Shown here: positions 22,975 to 37,000 of the stretch, piece by piece
How the letters are laid out: each line of letters starts with the position of its first letter
How positions within the stretch are numbered: the stretch's first letter is position 1
From: Protea cynaroides
Lineage: Eukaryota; Streptophyta; Magnoliopsida; Proteales; Proteaceae
NCBI GenBank assembly: GCA_028583415.1
Contig: CM053274.1
Span: 95,822,549 to 95,886,548 of the forward strand
DNA: 64,000 nt
Reading direction: 5' to 3'
Program-made: the position numbers and the translations under genes
Notes under the pieces: model-generated
The model's database searches: none
What the model saw: only the letters and a program-made list of their open reading frames with translations
Told to the model about the DNA's origin: nothing

Positions 22975-25095
22975 GGACTTTGAACGTTTCACGGTATCTC
23001 CTTGAAAAGAACATTCTAATCCAACGGTTTTCCTTAAAAAGTACAGCTGGTGGTTGTTGAAAAAGATAAATATAAAGTCCAAACACAAGGTACAGAGCCA
23101 AAAAGCCAAAAAGATCCACCAACCATATGAAATAAGTGAAAGTTCCGGCTGTGTGGTTCCTACATCAGTGTGGGTTCAACTAAAAAGGGCAAGGTGGTTT
23201 TTTTTAATTTTTTGTATTTTTCCATTAGAATAAAGATTAATTTTGTTAAATCAATATTAATGATTTGTAATCTTCTTCTTTTTCTTATTCTTGAACAAAC
23301 ATTTATTGCTCCTTAAGTGTAAACATAAGGTACAGATCACCTGAACTCAAGGAGTGGAAATTAACCAATATACCTTATAACTCGCGAATAGAACCTTCCA
23401 AACCGAAGAGTCGGCCAAAAAGAAATCAGGCCATGTGCTATCAGTGGGTTTTGTCTCACATTGAGTATGTGTATATGTTTCTCTGCATATATGACATTCC
23501 ACAATACCATTTGTTTGTTAATCCTTTGTGTTAGCTTATGTTATCATTGTCCTTATAAAAAAAGAAAAAAAGGGAATGGCAGAGTGGAAAACTCACTTCA
23601 CACTCTATCTATCCTCCCTAATCACTTCTGAATAATCCACGGTCATTTGCCCCCATTGATGGGCGTAGGCAATAGCACCACTTAGAGAAATCTCTCTCCC
23701 TTAGTAATACAATTAGTGGGTGAATGATCTCTAAGCTGGCTGTATGGGTTATACCTTTTTTACAATTTAATATTTTACTTATTTTTATGTAAGATAATGT
23801 ATCTAACATTGTTAGGTGAGAGTTATTTTTTTCATAATTTATTTCCTACAACCTCATTCATCTTTTGAAAATACCAACATTGAACCAGGTAGGAAAATCC
23901 AGGTAGGAAAATCATGGACAGTTTACCAAAGTGGGATAAAGCCTAAAGGTCTATGAAAAAGAGGTTTTATTGACATTTTCCTTGACTTTCTTGACAACCA
24001 AACGCAGTCCAAGACTGAGTTGGTATATGACTTTTAATCGTGGTCCTTTGTGGTTACCTAAAATTCACCTAAGACTTCGGCCATAATTATTGGATGAAAA
24101 GTGATTATTTGGGATCAAAAGTCAACAAACATCCTTAAGTAGAACTGTACAAGTCAATTTTCCACAGGCTGGGTGGTGAAGCTTGAAAGGTATGTCAATG
24201 GATGTGTCTCTATCTCTCTCTCTCTCTCTCTCCCCCTTCCCTTAATTGACCCAGGCTGGCTACCTGAAGGTGTTTTTATGTGAAGGCCTGAGGAAACTGA
24301 TCAAGTTGAAATCAGGTGGAGCCGATCCAATTCGACCCCGTATGGACATCGAGTTTCACGTGTTTTGGCTGATTCTAGGGTTTTTCGGTGACGATTCAGC
24401 TCAATTCAGGCCGATCCAAGTGGGAATGGGCCAGGGCGAATCTCATCGAACCTGAGTACTTCAACCTTGTTTATAAGGTCAGTTGCATTCAGACCAATCC
24501 TATATCAAAATATTCATATCCTCCCTGGGGATTAGGAAGAACACACTTCCATATGCTCCACATTCAGCAACTTCTTTCAATTCATGTAATCATAAGTGGA
24601 TCTCCTCTTCCAATTTCCATCTGCATTATGATCATGCCTGGAACATAGCAAGACTGAGATACAAATACCATCACCCGAAATGTAAAGAGGAAGATGCATT
24701 AAGTTTGGGTTTTCGTGTTCAATAAACATGATGCAATCATCAAATATTTCATATGACCAAAGAAGCCAATACATATATGTATCTCCAATCTAGTTACCTA
24801 TTGCAAAAACAAAAAGAGTCCAAACATCCACATGACAACAATTCCACTGCTTAAAAATGTCAATAAAGTCTGGGAAACAAAGTTCAAAACAAAAGAGGAC
24901 CTTCTACAAAATATTGCCGGTCCCCTGTTGAATAAGAATAAAAAACACCTTTTCTGTAAGATCTGAGAATGAAAGGTTTGTTCCCCAAACAGAAAAGAAT
25001 GAGTTCCAAAGATGATCATGAATTGTCTGTAAAATGTGAATTGCAAAAGCAAAGTATAACTAAATACCAAAGCAATCATCAATTGTACCACTGAG

Positions 25096-28000
25096 TCAGT
25101 GCCAAAGCTTACTGCAAAAACCATTCCTTGGTCTCTTGCTGGATATGATATCCAGAAAGGAGTCAACCAGTTGCCCGGCCAAGCTGCCCGGGTCATCGAT
25201 CAGCGTCCGGATAAAGGTGCATACCACTCTACGTTCCTGATGAGTTGATCTCAAGCTAAACCAAGTTAGGAATTTCATCCGGAATTCATGTTCAATGTGA
25301 CCCCCACACTCCAGCCATCGAATGATCTTCACACAGTACTCAAAGGATTCATCAAACTGGCCAGCCCCACTAACGAATTGGACTTGTGATCCATTAATCA
25401 TAGTGCTATCACAATCAAAAGTTTCTTCATTTGCGCTTGATGTCCGTTTTCTACACAATTGCGTCCGGGACTCTACAGCAGGGACTTCTCTTATTGGCCT
25501 AACAGTCCATGTCTGAGAATCACCACTACCATTTGATCTTGATAGACCATTCTTCTCCATTCCATTAGAAACAACATCATCCTCAGCCTCCACAACCCGT
25601 TCTGAAGTACATCCAATATCTTCATCTCTTGAAGACTCCAAAGGTGGAGTTACCTCAGCATTCAGATCAGGCACTGAGACAACATTTAAATCGAGTTCAC
25701 GCGTAACATTTCGAGGTCTGTCTTCTTCCACATTTTCACGTTTTACCAAACAATCCCCGTCACAACATTCTTCCACATCAGCACTACAAAACCCATCAAA
25801 GCAACCATGTTCTCGTGCCCAAGCAAGACGCAAGACCTTTCCAAGATCTCGGACCTTGAAACTGGATGATCCAACTGTAGAGGTCATCCTTGGATCCCCT
25901 TTGGCACTAGAAGAACTTCCTTCAACATGAAAGTTCTCATTCTTATGATCCATAGCTACTGCCGGAGTAGAATTCTTGTGGATTACCTCCACGCTCTTGG
26001 TAAAGCACTTTGCCTCAGAGTGACCCAAATCTCCTGACTCTGTATATGAGATTATTCGAAATGTATACTCCGTACAGGGTTGCAAGTTTGATATCAAAAC
26101 TTTCATCTGAGCTCTCGGAAAGACAGATATAGGTTCTTTGGTGTATGACTCTCCTCTACTCTTGGAATACCAAAGCTTGTAGCCTTTAATATTATTTGAT
26201 GATGCAGAGGGCAGTTCTTTCAATACAATTTCAAGGGACTGGGATGTCACTTCTTGAAATTGAAACCTGCAAGCAGCAGGAAGTGAATCCTCTGCAAATG
26301 GAAACAAAGTAATTGGTTTATCTTTTGCAGTGAGAAACTTCAAAATCAATCTGAACACAACTGATTCACACTTAAAGAGACTAACCTCTGCAATGTGGAT
26401 TGGCACTGGTGCTCAAACGTGCATCAGCTTTCTCAATTGCAATTGAGCATAGCTTCTGCACATCACCAGCAATAGACAGCCTGCTAACAATACCTCTTCC
26501 CATCTTGGCTGAAACTCCACTAACTGAACCAACCTCTGTTTCTAGCTTTGCCTTGGCTTCTTCTACAATTTCATGCAGATCTTTAAACCTGGAAGTCCCA
26601 TCCAGGAGCTTGTAACTCAAGGATATCCTATGGCACAGAACGTCTACACGCCGAGCATCTTTTGCTATCACCAACTGCTTCTTCCAATATCTGTGAGATA
26701 TTCTCAAGTCATCAATAAAATCAATTCAGAGGGGAGGGACAACTGCTGTATGTTAGCTCAAACACATCCCATCGACATTCAAACCATTTACTCATTCTGT
26801 CATTGTACTGACCAATAATGAGTAGGACAGCACTTTGTAAGGTTAACACTTATCTTTTTAATTTATAAAGGAAAGAGGAAAGGAAGGTCCAGCAAATGTA
26901 AACAAAGATCACATTTCTACATTGATTATCAAAATTATCTGCAAATTCTGATGATGTATGCAACAAAGTTACTTACCCAAGTATCCCTGAGACTTTGCCA
27001 CAAGAAGCACAGCAATAACTCCCATCTAACTGCATCATTGGCCCCATATTAACAACCCCTACCTTCTGCCGTTGAAGTGCGCACTCTATGTGGCAAGATG
27101 ACCCACAGGAGTCTCTCCCACTAGAATCAGATGTGCAGACCAACCAAAGGCTAGGGTCCTTATTGTCATCAAACAGATGACAGATGCAGCACGAACACCT
27201 CTTGCAAAATGTGTCTTCTGAGGTTAAGACAGCTCTACATGCAGAATTTTTACAAACCCAAGTGCTTGAACACCCAAATTCAGGAGACAGTTCTGTAGCC
27301 GGTGGAAGTCGAACAGGGTTTTCCCCCTTCCTTGGTTGCTTCTTAGATGTAGGAGCCTGATGATTGGTCAATGTAGAGTGATTGGAGGAATTTTTTCTTG
27401 ACTCCAGGTTCTTACATCCTTTGTTACTGGTCCTGACATGTTCACTCATTTTATATTTTGAGGAGGCAGAAAGTTTCTTTTCCTTATCAAAGCATGTTCG
27501 AAGCAATTCTTTCTTCGAACCGGACTTCAGATATTCTTGGAGGAGCTCCTGACCTCCAGGGACAGTATCTGAATGTTTATTTTTCTCTGGGGTACTTTGA
27601 GCACTAGAAGATAAACTCTGTACACCAAAAACTGGAAGAAACCAACAAAACAAGTTCTTCAATTGGAGAAACTGACTCGTGTACATACAGAATTAATCAA
27701 CTTCCATAACGGGATCCCGACAAGAAAACCACAAAGTTACATACAATGAGAATCACGTTTAGATAGAACATAGAAAACTGGCAATGCTGAAAAATGATAA
27801 CAGATAAATGACAGAAATGGGTAGCAGTGCCTGTCAGAAAGACGAATGACTCAAAGATATTGCGACTGCAAAGGTCGTTCATTAACTAATTATTTGAATA
27901 TACAGGCCAAAATTACTTCTATCATCCCGCAGACGAGTTATTGGGATTGCAAGAACTCTTCTAACAGATGGCATATATTGTGACTACAAAAGTTTTTCAT

Positions 28001-31000
28001 TAATTAGCTATTCAAATATACAGGCAAGATTACTTTTATCATCCCTCAGATAAGTTAGTGGTGTGGCAAGGACTCTTCTAATGAATTACGTATTATTTAG
28101 GGCAAAATTTTATGCTGCATAAGGAATGGCTTATTCTTTAGGGCACAATTCCATATCTGCATAGGATGGCATAATCTTTAGGGCACAATTCCATATCTGC
28201 ATAACAAATGACATATTCTGATATGACATGAATTATCGGATTATAACTATATATTCCCTTATGTTCTATCATCTTCTGTCCAATAGATGGTTATCTTCTC
28301 TTTTCTTTTTAAACGATTAAATTCAAACAATATTTTATTGTTTAGCAATGGATGCTTTCTGCCCAAGCCCCAGATCCATGTTTTTCTACCTTGCATCAGA
28401 TTCTGGTTTCCTTGTCTGTGTCCACACAACACCAAAATTTAGTTACCAGATCTTCACCATGCAATAAGAGCACAATGTCATGCAGCTAGTAAATAATTCT
28501 AGTAGAATTTCCAGGTTTTCAACTATTTATCCCCTTCTCACTTGGCTTGTTTTAACTTTTAACTCTAATATTTTGCAACCTATAGCATCATATGCAGAGT
28601 AAGCCAACTTCTAGTCATTACGTTTAGAATTTTTGCTGCCAGAAGCACCCCAAGAAGCTTAGCCAAATTGATGTGGGTCCCGGGTTGGAATAACCCTATT
28701 AGGATCCACTATGGGTCCACCAGTATAATAACCCACTCAAATATGAGGTGCAATGGCAAACTGGTAATATACCAGAATTTGTAAGGATGTAATAGGTAAA
28801 TGAAAGCAGAAGGGATATGGGGGATATTAGAATTATTGCTGATGGACAAACTTGGAAGCACATGTAAAGGAAGGGTCAGCTGAAATAAGAAGTGGAATAA
28901 GGGTACTTATGTTATGTAAGATGAAATAGGCTTTAATAAAAAAAAAATAGAAACAATCAGTTTTCTTCTTCATGAGAACCAGTTTACAAACTCAGCAAAG
29001 GGCGGAAGAACAGGATAAGGGTCTGATGTGAGATCTCCAAGCAAGCTCCATTGAGCTAAGCATAAAAATAAAAATAAAATAAAAGGGATTGTTTGAGCGG
29101 AAATTTCACTGGGATATTCTTAACCCCTTGGACTGTCAAATCAACTCAATAAACGCACCGAACCGCATCCACAATTGGATTTAAAAACCTCTAAAATCAA
29201 CCCAGACAACAGAATGTGTTCAGGTAAGTTTCAAATCTGAATACCTGACAACAGAAGAGGAATCTGGGGATGGGATCTATGATCTTAAATCGCCATAGGA
29301 TTAGAAAGATACCCACCAAGTTTGAAGGGGTTAGAAAGATACCCACCAAGTTTGAAGGGGAGAGGACCTGGGATGGGAGAGATTGAAGAAATTTGTTGCA
29401 GGTCAGTAGGAAGCAGTAGTAGAGAGGGAGAAACTGCATCTGAGAAGAAGACCAGCAGAGGAACAGAGGGGAAAAGGGATTACTCTCGGCCAGCAGGCCT
29501 ACGCAACAGCTAACAAAACTCAGCTTCTTTCAATTTCATTCATTCTAATCTGCCCATAGAGTCTCAGTTACACTGCTTATAAAGAAAATAAAATCTTCAA
29601 GCCTAGCTAATATAGAATTGAAAGAGTACTAAAATAAAACTCTAAAACTGGAAACTAAATCACTCCCATAACTTCCTACAACATATTGCTTGCTGGTCAA
29701 GAATCAAGATAAGAATATAAAGAAAGAAATCTAATAACAAAATATTCCAACTTCTATAATAAACGCAACTAAATCAAGCCCCTACCAACCCTTTCCAGAC
29801 CAAAATGCTGGTTTGGGTTTGGGTAGGTTCCGGTTTGGCTTGAGAAGCCAAAGCAGATCATGATGGTCCATCCACAAGTAAGCTACTGCATCACAAATAT
29901 GCCAGCAATGACCACCAATCCACACCCAATAAGCTGCCTTTCATCCCAGTTGAGAACATAAAGAGAGAATAATCACATATCCAGGAGTTATCTCTTACTT
30001 TGTCTTTAAAAACTCTTTTTCTCCCTTCCACAAACACCAAGCAACACCGAAAAACCAATCTCCAAAAAAACCCTCCCTCTTGAATTAGAAAATGTTTATT
30101 TATAATATACCACAAATCTGGTTGTTCAAACAGTCATTATACGGTCATTAGATCTCTTTGAAATTATTGCTCTTATCCTCTCTGCCTGCACAGAAATGTG
30201 AGGGGAGGAGGTTCTGAAGTCTAAACTTGATGCCCTGAAAAGGTTTTCTGAGACTGAATATCCTGAAATACTGTGTCATAGCAGGGTGCTAACCAAAGCA
30301 ATCTCAGAAGTAACCTATATAATTTATACACCAAAAGCCCCTAGTCTTTATTTATTTATTTATTGATTTTGGGTGGGGGAGGAATGGGATGGATGTGGAG
30401 GAATTAATGAGCTTTATTAATAAGATATGGTACAGGAGAGTTAAGCCCTGAAACTAGCACTGTATACAAAATCCCAAAAATCAACCCAACCAAAGGAAAA
30501 GATTCCTGAATTCCAGGACAAATTAATCAATACAGGACTAGTGAACCCACCAACAACTCACCACTTACTTGGCCAAGCCCATGCTAAAAGGCAAAATCAT
30601 CATTCATTTGAAAAGACCTCTTAGAATGTTTATGTAGCAAGTCGTCATGAGGAAAATAACATCCTAAGAACCATATTAAATTTAGAAAACAAATATCATT
30701 ATCCATCAATCTAACATTTTATATACAAAACCTAATACTGAATGAATGCCCAAACACCCAAAAAAAGATTTTAAAGCCTTCATTAGGCCTAAAAGAAAAG
30801 GTTTAGAAAGAAAATTCCAAGTCACCCTAAACCTTGAAGAGTAGCAATGACTCACAGAAGCTGAAGACATTTGGGGGGTTTTTTAGAGAGAGGGGGTGCT
30901 AATTCCCATCCTCACTGGAAAATGTCAGCTGTGCAGCATACATTGTCAACCCATTGAGCTTGAGCTATGGGCTTTATGGGTGAATTTTGAAGTTGTAAGA

Positions 31001-31049
31001 AAAAAAAAATGGAGAAAAAAAAAAAGAAGGTGAAAACTAGATGTTCAAG

Positions 31050-31096
<47 letters not shown>

Positions 31097-34000
31097 AATT
31101 ATTAAAGCTAATGGCTAAGTAAGATGCTCCATTGTCAGTCGCTAGAGTGTGATATGTGAAGGGTTCGACATGAGTTCTCAAGTTCGATCCCCACAGACTT
31201 ACAGCAAAGTATACTGGCATCTTCGGGTTTAAAGTTTAATCTCTTCTCTAACATTGACTTAGAACCCCTTGTGCAGGATAAACTCAAACACCACAAGTGG
31301 CAGGCACAGACCATCAGATGACAATGCCAAACATTTCCCTTGGACAAAAATATGAAAACCAGAATTTGCAGAACTGACCACCAGAGAGTAATCCACTTTT
31401 AAATGGTACAACTTCCTCATAGGTTTACCAATTTTCCCATCCTTCACTTTCAATCACTTTTCACTAAAAAAACCAGTTACCTAGGGCCTGGGGAGGGAAA
31501 AGAAAACCATACCAATTCACTTCCATTAGGACTGAAATTCAAGGGTTGTAATACACATTCTTTATGAATAACTGATATTATTAGGAAAAAAAATCAAAAG
31601 AATATACAATAAAAAAGGAACCCCTAACCATTTTGTGGAAGTATGAAGTATCTAACAATCTGAATATTAAGGAAAATTGAAGTATTACTACTGTTTCTAA
31701 GGCCTGTGATTAGATTGATTTTCCAGTCCTAGATACAGCCCTTTGACACATTGGCCCTGTAGAAAAAAAAATTTTGATTTCAAGAAAATAACAATTTAAG
31801 AGAAGAATGAAGGAGATCACTCAGAAACTACATCCGAAAGGGAGAGGAATTGGAGATGAGGATAATAGAGAAAAAGAAAATAAATTGGGTGGCAGAAAGA
31901 AGGGCAAGGACAGAAAGGAAAAGATGTTTGAGAGCAAATGTAACAGAAGAGTGGAGAACCTTTTTCACTCCTCTATTTTAGAGAGAGAGAGAGAGAGAGT
32001 AAGATGACAATCAAAGAATTAGCAAACTATATCAATCTTTTATATGATGCACACAGAAGGAACATTAAAAAACATAATTACTAATGTTTATTATTAAAAT
32101 ATTACTCATTTTCATAACAAAATATTATATGTCGGGGCTCCAAAGCCACTCCAAGCTTTGAAAGCGTTATGAATATGGCATTCCAATCTCACCTACTCCA
32201 TGCTTTAGTTAATTTAGATGTACGGTGTACCTAACCTGTAAGAAAACCTTTCTAACCACATATGCTACCTATTAAGCCGTATCTAATGACTTGGAACTCC
32301 AACCCAAAAAGTACATTGGGTGGGGCCCCCAGAACTTGAACTTCAAAAAAGTCTTCTTGCCAAGCTAGGAGTCAATACCATCCTTAATACAATTTAAAGA
32401 CATGCTTAAGAAAACTGTACAAACCATAACTAGGATTCTCAACATACCCTGGAATGTACACAATCACTACCCCATTATTGAAACTTTAAACTTGAAGCAA
32501 CAACTGACTGAACTTCTTTGGAATCTCGAACATTAGTGGAAATATTAGAGACTGATTTGAAATTTGCAAACCTTTGAAACTTGTTTACGAAAAAAAATGC
32601 AACCAAACCTTACAATTAAAATAATTTGGGCCCCACAGGCAAGTAAGAATGGAAAAAAATACAACTGCCATATATATGTGAACTTTACTTTTTCTCTTTC
32701 CTACTTTCCTCGTTAAGTTTATCACACTTGAGGGAGTATGGTACCACCAAAAGCACATAAAAGAGCATCCATACTCAATTATAAATATGATTAGGTAGCC
32801 CTAGGCAAACAGGATCAACATACGCAGTTGGACACCTGAAATTTTAGTCCCCATGGACCCCCACTGGATCTGTTTAGACCAAAAATTTGGGCCAAATTAG
32901 GCCAGGTTGTCAGCCCACATCTTTGGTCAGCAAGCCCATGAATTTTGCTAACAGCAATTACTATTAAATTTTACAGCAATTTGAGTTAGTAGTTATTACT
33001 CCCCCCACCCCTCTAGAGTTTGACTTGAAGAAAAAAAAATAAAAGTAAAACAAAATATACAACAACAACAACAACAACGATAACAACAATGGTCAATAGA
33101 CCACGAGCCAAAGTAAAAAAAAGATATAATAGGATAAGAGCCAAATACAAGTCACGTCTATTAACCCACATAGCACCAATTCATCTGCAATGCTATTTGC
33201 AGACCCCAACCTCAAAGAGAAAGAGACATTCCTCACAGCACATAGACTTCTAGCATTTTTGTTCAGGTGCAAGCAAGGTCATAAATCCAGGTTTCAGATA
33301 TGGTATCGGACGATTGGAAAACCGACCTGTATAGGTCAGGATCGGGCCAATGCCGACCGATACGACCTGTATCGGCCACTTTTTGGTATCAGTTTCCAGA
33401 TCGGTGGTTTTTAATATTAAAATATTGAAAAAAAATATAAGGAAAATGTAACAAAATAGAAAATAAGAGAAGATTGAGAGAATCGATATGTCCCTCTCCT
33501 ACTAGCAGTTACTATTTATAGACAAAATAAAAGGGGTAAAATGATAAATCTAGGACTCCACAAGATAAAAAGTCCTAGTTACAAAGTAAATAGGAGTTCC
33601 ACATGTCAACATGACAATGACTCACATGACTAAAAGAAAAAAGAAAAACAGTCATATTCTAATAAAGAGAAGCAGTTTTATTCTAATTAAGGAGAAGGAA
33701 ACTCCACAAGAGAGGGTGGAGTTCTAATTACATTAGGAGAGTAATAGATAATAAGAGATAAGAAACTAAATCTCTGTTGATACCGGCCCAATGAGTCAAT
33801 ATATGTTGGTTTGGGCCTACGAATAGGCTCATATTCTTTTATTTCTATCGTTGGTTAATACCACCCCTCAAGCAGGAACATGCTCTAGCTTGAAATAATA
33901 AGAATAAATATGAACCACAATACCATCAACGCACGAACACCAAGTAGCATAGGTTCTTCCCAAATAAAGTAGGTAGTTTTAGTAGCAGTAAATGTAGCAA

Positions 34001-37000
34001 TAGCAGTAATAGCAGTAGATGTAGCAATAGTAGTAGTAGTAGTAGCAATAATAGTAGTAATAGCAATAGTAGTAGCGTAGTATAGGTCACTGCGAACCAA
34101 GTAGTAGTAGTAGCACAGTATAGGTCACTGCAAACCAAGTAGTAGTAGCAACACAATATAATTCATTGCAAACCAAGTAGTAGTAACAGCATAGTATAAG
34201 TCACTGCGAACCAAGTAGTATAGAGCACAATATAGGTAACTATGAACCAAGTAGTAGCAGGTTAGCAGTAGCAATAGTGGTGGCTATACACCTAATGGAG
34301 AACCTTAAACGATTCTCAAAACGACAACTCAGGTGATTACTTTGATACCATGTAACAAAAAAAATAAAATAAACAAGAGAAGATCAAGAGAATCGTTGTG
34401 TGTCCCTCTCCTATTAGCAATTATTATTTATAGACAAACTAAAAGGGGTAAAATGATAGGTCTAAGACTCCACAAGATAAGGAGTCCTAGTTACAAAATA
34501 AATAGGAGTTCCATATGTTAACATGACAAAGACTTTCATGATTAAAAGGATAAAGAAAAACAGTATTATTCTAATAATGAGAAGCAATCCAATTTAATTA
34601 AGAAGAAGGGAACTCCACAAGAAAGGGTGGATTCCAATTACATTAGGAGAGTAAAAGAGAATAAAAGATAAGAAACTGATTCTTTGTTGCCACCTGTTCA
34701 ATGAATCAATATCTACTGGTATGGGCCTACAAATGGGCCCATATTCTTCTATTTTGTCGATTGTTAACAAAAAAACAAGGGTGAAAATGAATCATGTACC
34801 AACCGATTCATATTATGGCTGTCTGACCACCGATCATTGTTGGAGGATTTGAAGAACAACATAAAATAAGGGATTCGTGATCCGGCTATTTTGTTTCAAC
34901 TACATATTTTATTATTCTTTTGGCTTTAGTGATTTGGTTGGGACTCAGGATAGGGAACGCCAGAGTCTGAACTGAACTGCTACAGGAGAGTCTCCGATGG
35001 TGGCTCCTAAAGTCAATGCTCTCTCCCTTACTCACTTCATCTTCATTCATTTCGAAAACACCCAACTAAGTCATTATGGGCAAGCAGTAAGCATTATTGC
35101 TTGAATGGAAACCAGAGTTGCAAACCATTGGTTTTCAACTTGAAAAACAAGGAGGAAAGAGCAGCCACAATAGAAAGTTCACGAATGGAAGAAGTGAAGA
35201 AGTGAAAAAGTGGCAGAAGCATGTTCTTCCTAAAAGATCTTTGTTACGAGGGTTTGTTTAGTACTCTCATGGGTACGCAGATGAGCTTTTAAGGGCTTCA
35301 GGATTCTAAGTCTTCATGTGAATGTTATGCTGGCCAATATCAAATGAATTTTCTCATATTGTAAAGATAAGAATATATACACTTAAAAGGAGAAGTTTCC
35401 CTGATATTCAAGGTAATTTAGTTCCTAGATTTGAGGGAACTAATTTAAAAAGGAATCAATCTAACAAACAAGGGGGGGTGTACATGTAAGAGCTGAGCTG
35501 TATATGCGAGGATCTCAATCAATATTCTGAGCTGTATATATGAAGATCTGATTCAATAGATCCGTAGTCGCTGTGCAAATGGTTTCCATAGGAGGGGAAG
35601 TCGGTGGTGGGGGAAATTTCAGTTGATCGGGTATGCAGGAAATCCAAGAGTGAAGATTTATGCACTATTACAAAGATATAATATGCTTTCTAATGGGCAT
35701 CGATGGGATTGGATCGGTCGATCAAAACCAATTCTGAGACGATCCTAGAAATCAGGCAGTAATCGGTATTGGATCGAGATCGGCCAGGTCCAAAACTGAT
35801 ACAAATCGGAAGATGCAGCCAATCCGATACCAAGTACTTGAGCCATGGGTGCAAGCACTTCCAAGGGCCTCCAGAGATAGAACAAAGCCACCTGATCACA
35901 AGGATCTATTACCCTCAATAATTACAGCCTCGTGAGTAAATCTTGAGAACCTTTTCCAACTTTGGAAATGAATGGTTTAGATCAAAATACACCTGAAAAT
36001 CAAAGGTGTGGATCTGCTTGTGATATCTGGAAAAGTCGCAAAAAGTTTTTTAACCCTTAAGTTCTTAAAAATGGATGCATGATTCTTTTTCAAGGGCTTA
36101 AAGCTAAGTAATAGGATTTTTTTTTCTCCTTAATTGATGCCATTAAGAATACTGTGGGAACTTTTAAATAACTAAAAAAATCGTATTCAGTTCAAATTCA
36201 AACTGTCTTCAGTGCAAATTCGTTTGAGCCTTTAAATCTTTTTTTTTTTTTTTTTTTTGGTTGCAGGAATTACCATCTCGCAAAAGATGTCTCCTTTCCT
36301 CCCTGAAGAAGCATAGGATTTGACAATGACTTAGGTACTCTTGCCAACCTTGGTAGGATAGAAGAACTCTTTCACATGGTACCATAAAAAATTTTCCCAT
36401 CGCAAGGCCCCCAATTGAAATTTGAACTTCTCACAAAGGTGCACCAGAATTTACTGAAAATCCATGGAGGCATTTGCCTGGTTTTAAAAATCCACAACCA
36501 TATTATACAAATATGTTCAAGTCTACCCAAATTTATCAACTGAAGCATTCTGGGGTGTACTGAGAACAAGTAACAGATCTTTACCTTTTTTAGATTGATA
36601 ATGCCAACTGGAATAACTACAGATTTTAAGCTGTACAATTGTTTTTTTTTTCCTTTTCTATAGTTCTTTTTGTAACCTTGTATAGCGTACAATCAGGCCT
36701 TTCTTAATTTTTCACTTTTCCTCATAAAATCTTGTTATTCACTAAAAAAACAATAAGTGTATCCACATTTCTGTAGTATTCACATATTTGCAGTGCCCAT
36801 GTATGCATATATAGGATTCAAAAGTGGATTCAAGTTTGATAAAAAGAAAACGAATACAAGAAACTACATTATCATACTTGCACTTACGATAAACATCACT
36901 AGGTAGAGGAACATAAATAACATTTTCCAGGTTTGCACACTAACCAAAAGTTCCTAAAATGATTCTCTGTTTCACAATTCAGTGTTTGCCCATCATTATC

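Larger units (their letters stand above)
17063..25095. other. Intergenic DLK2-VIL1, repeats only
   Basis: No gene recognised in 8 kb. It holds foldback MITE copies C, D and F, a palindromic element at 21891-22023, and degenerate 'TATCGGTATC / accgtattg' repeats at 17090-17460 and 20830-21380. A (CT)n tract lies at about 24209-24232. The last 300 bp before 25095 should be the VIL1 3' UTR. Open frames near 20930 and 19207 lack codon signal or homology known to me. Confidence 0.6.

Noticed and set aside
22675..23122. 102-aa and 133-aa open frames on opposite strands
   Set aside because: Both run through the GC-rich arms of foldback MITE copy D; the shared LSLGRRV-type peptides are by-products of the hairpin and recur at 11181-11450.
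28670..29800. Possible LTR retroelement in VIL1 intron 1
   Set aside because: Composition resembles LTR sequence but no paired LTR, PBS or polypurine tract could be matched, so no element boundaries are claimed.
31110..31260. tRNA-like B box (AGTTCGATCC) with an A-box-like TGGCTAAGTAA upstream
   Set aside because: No cloverleaf could be drawn and the spacing is loose; perhaps a SINE remnant next to a (CT)n tract, but not supportable as an RNA gene.
33885..34156. Leu- and Thr-rich open frames of 71 and 76 aa
   Set aside because: Translations of the (AGT/AGC)n repeat in the TRIM-like element.
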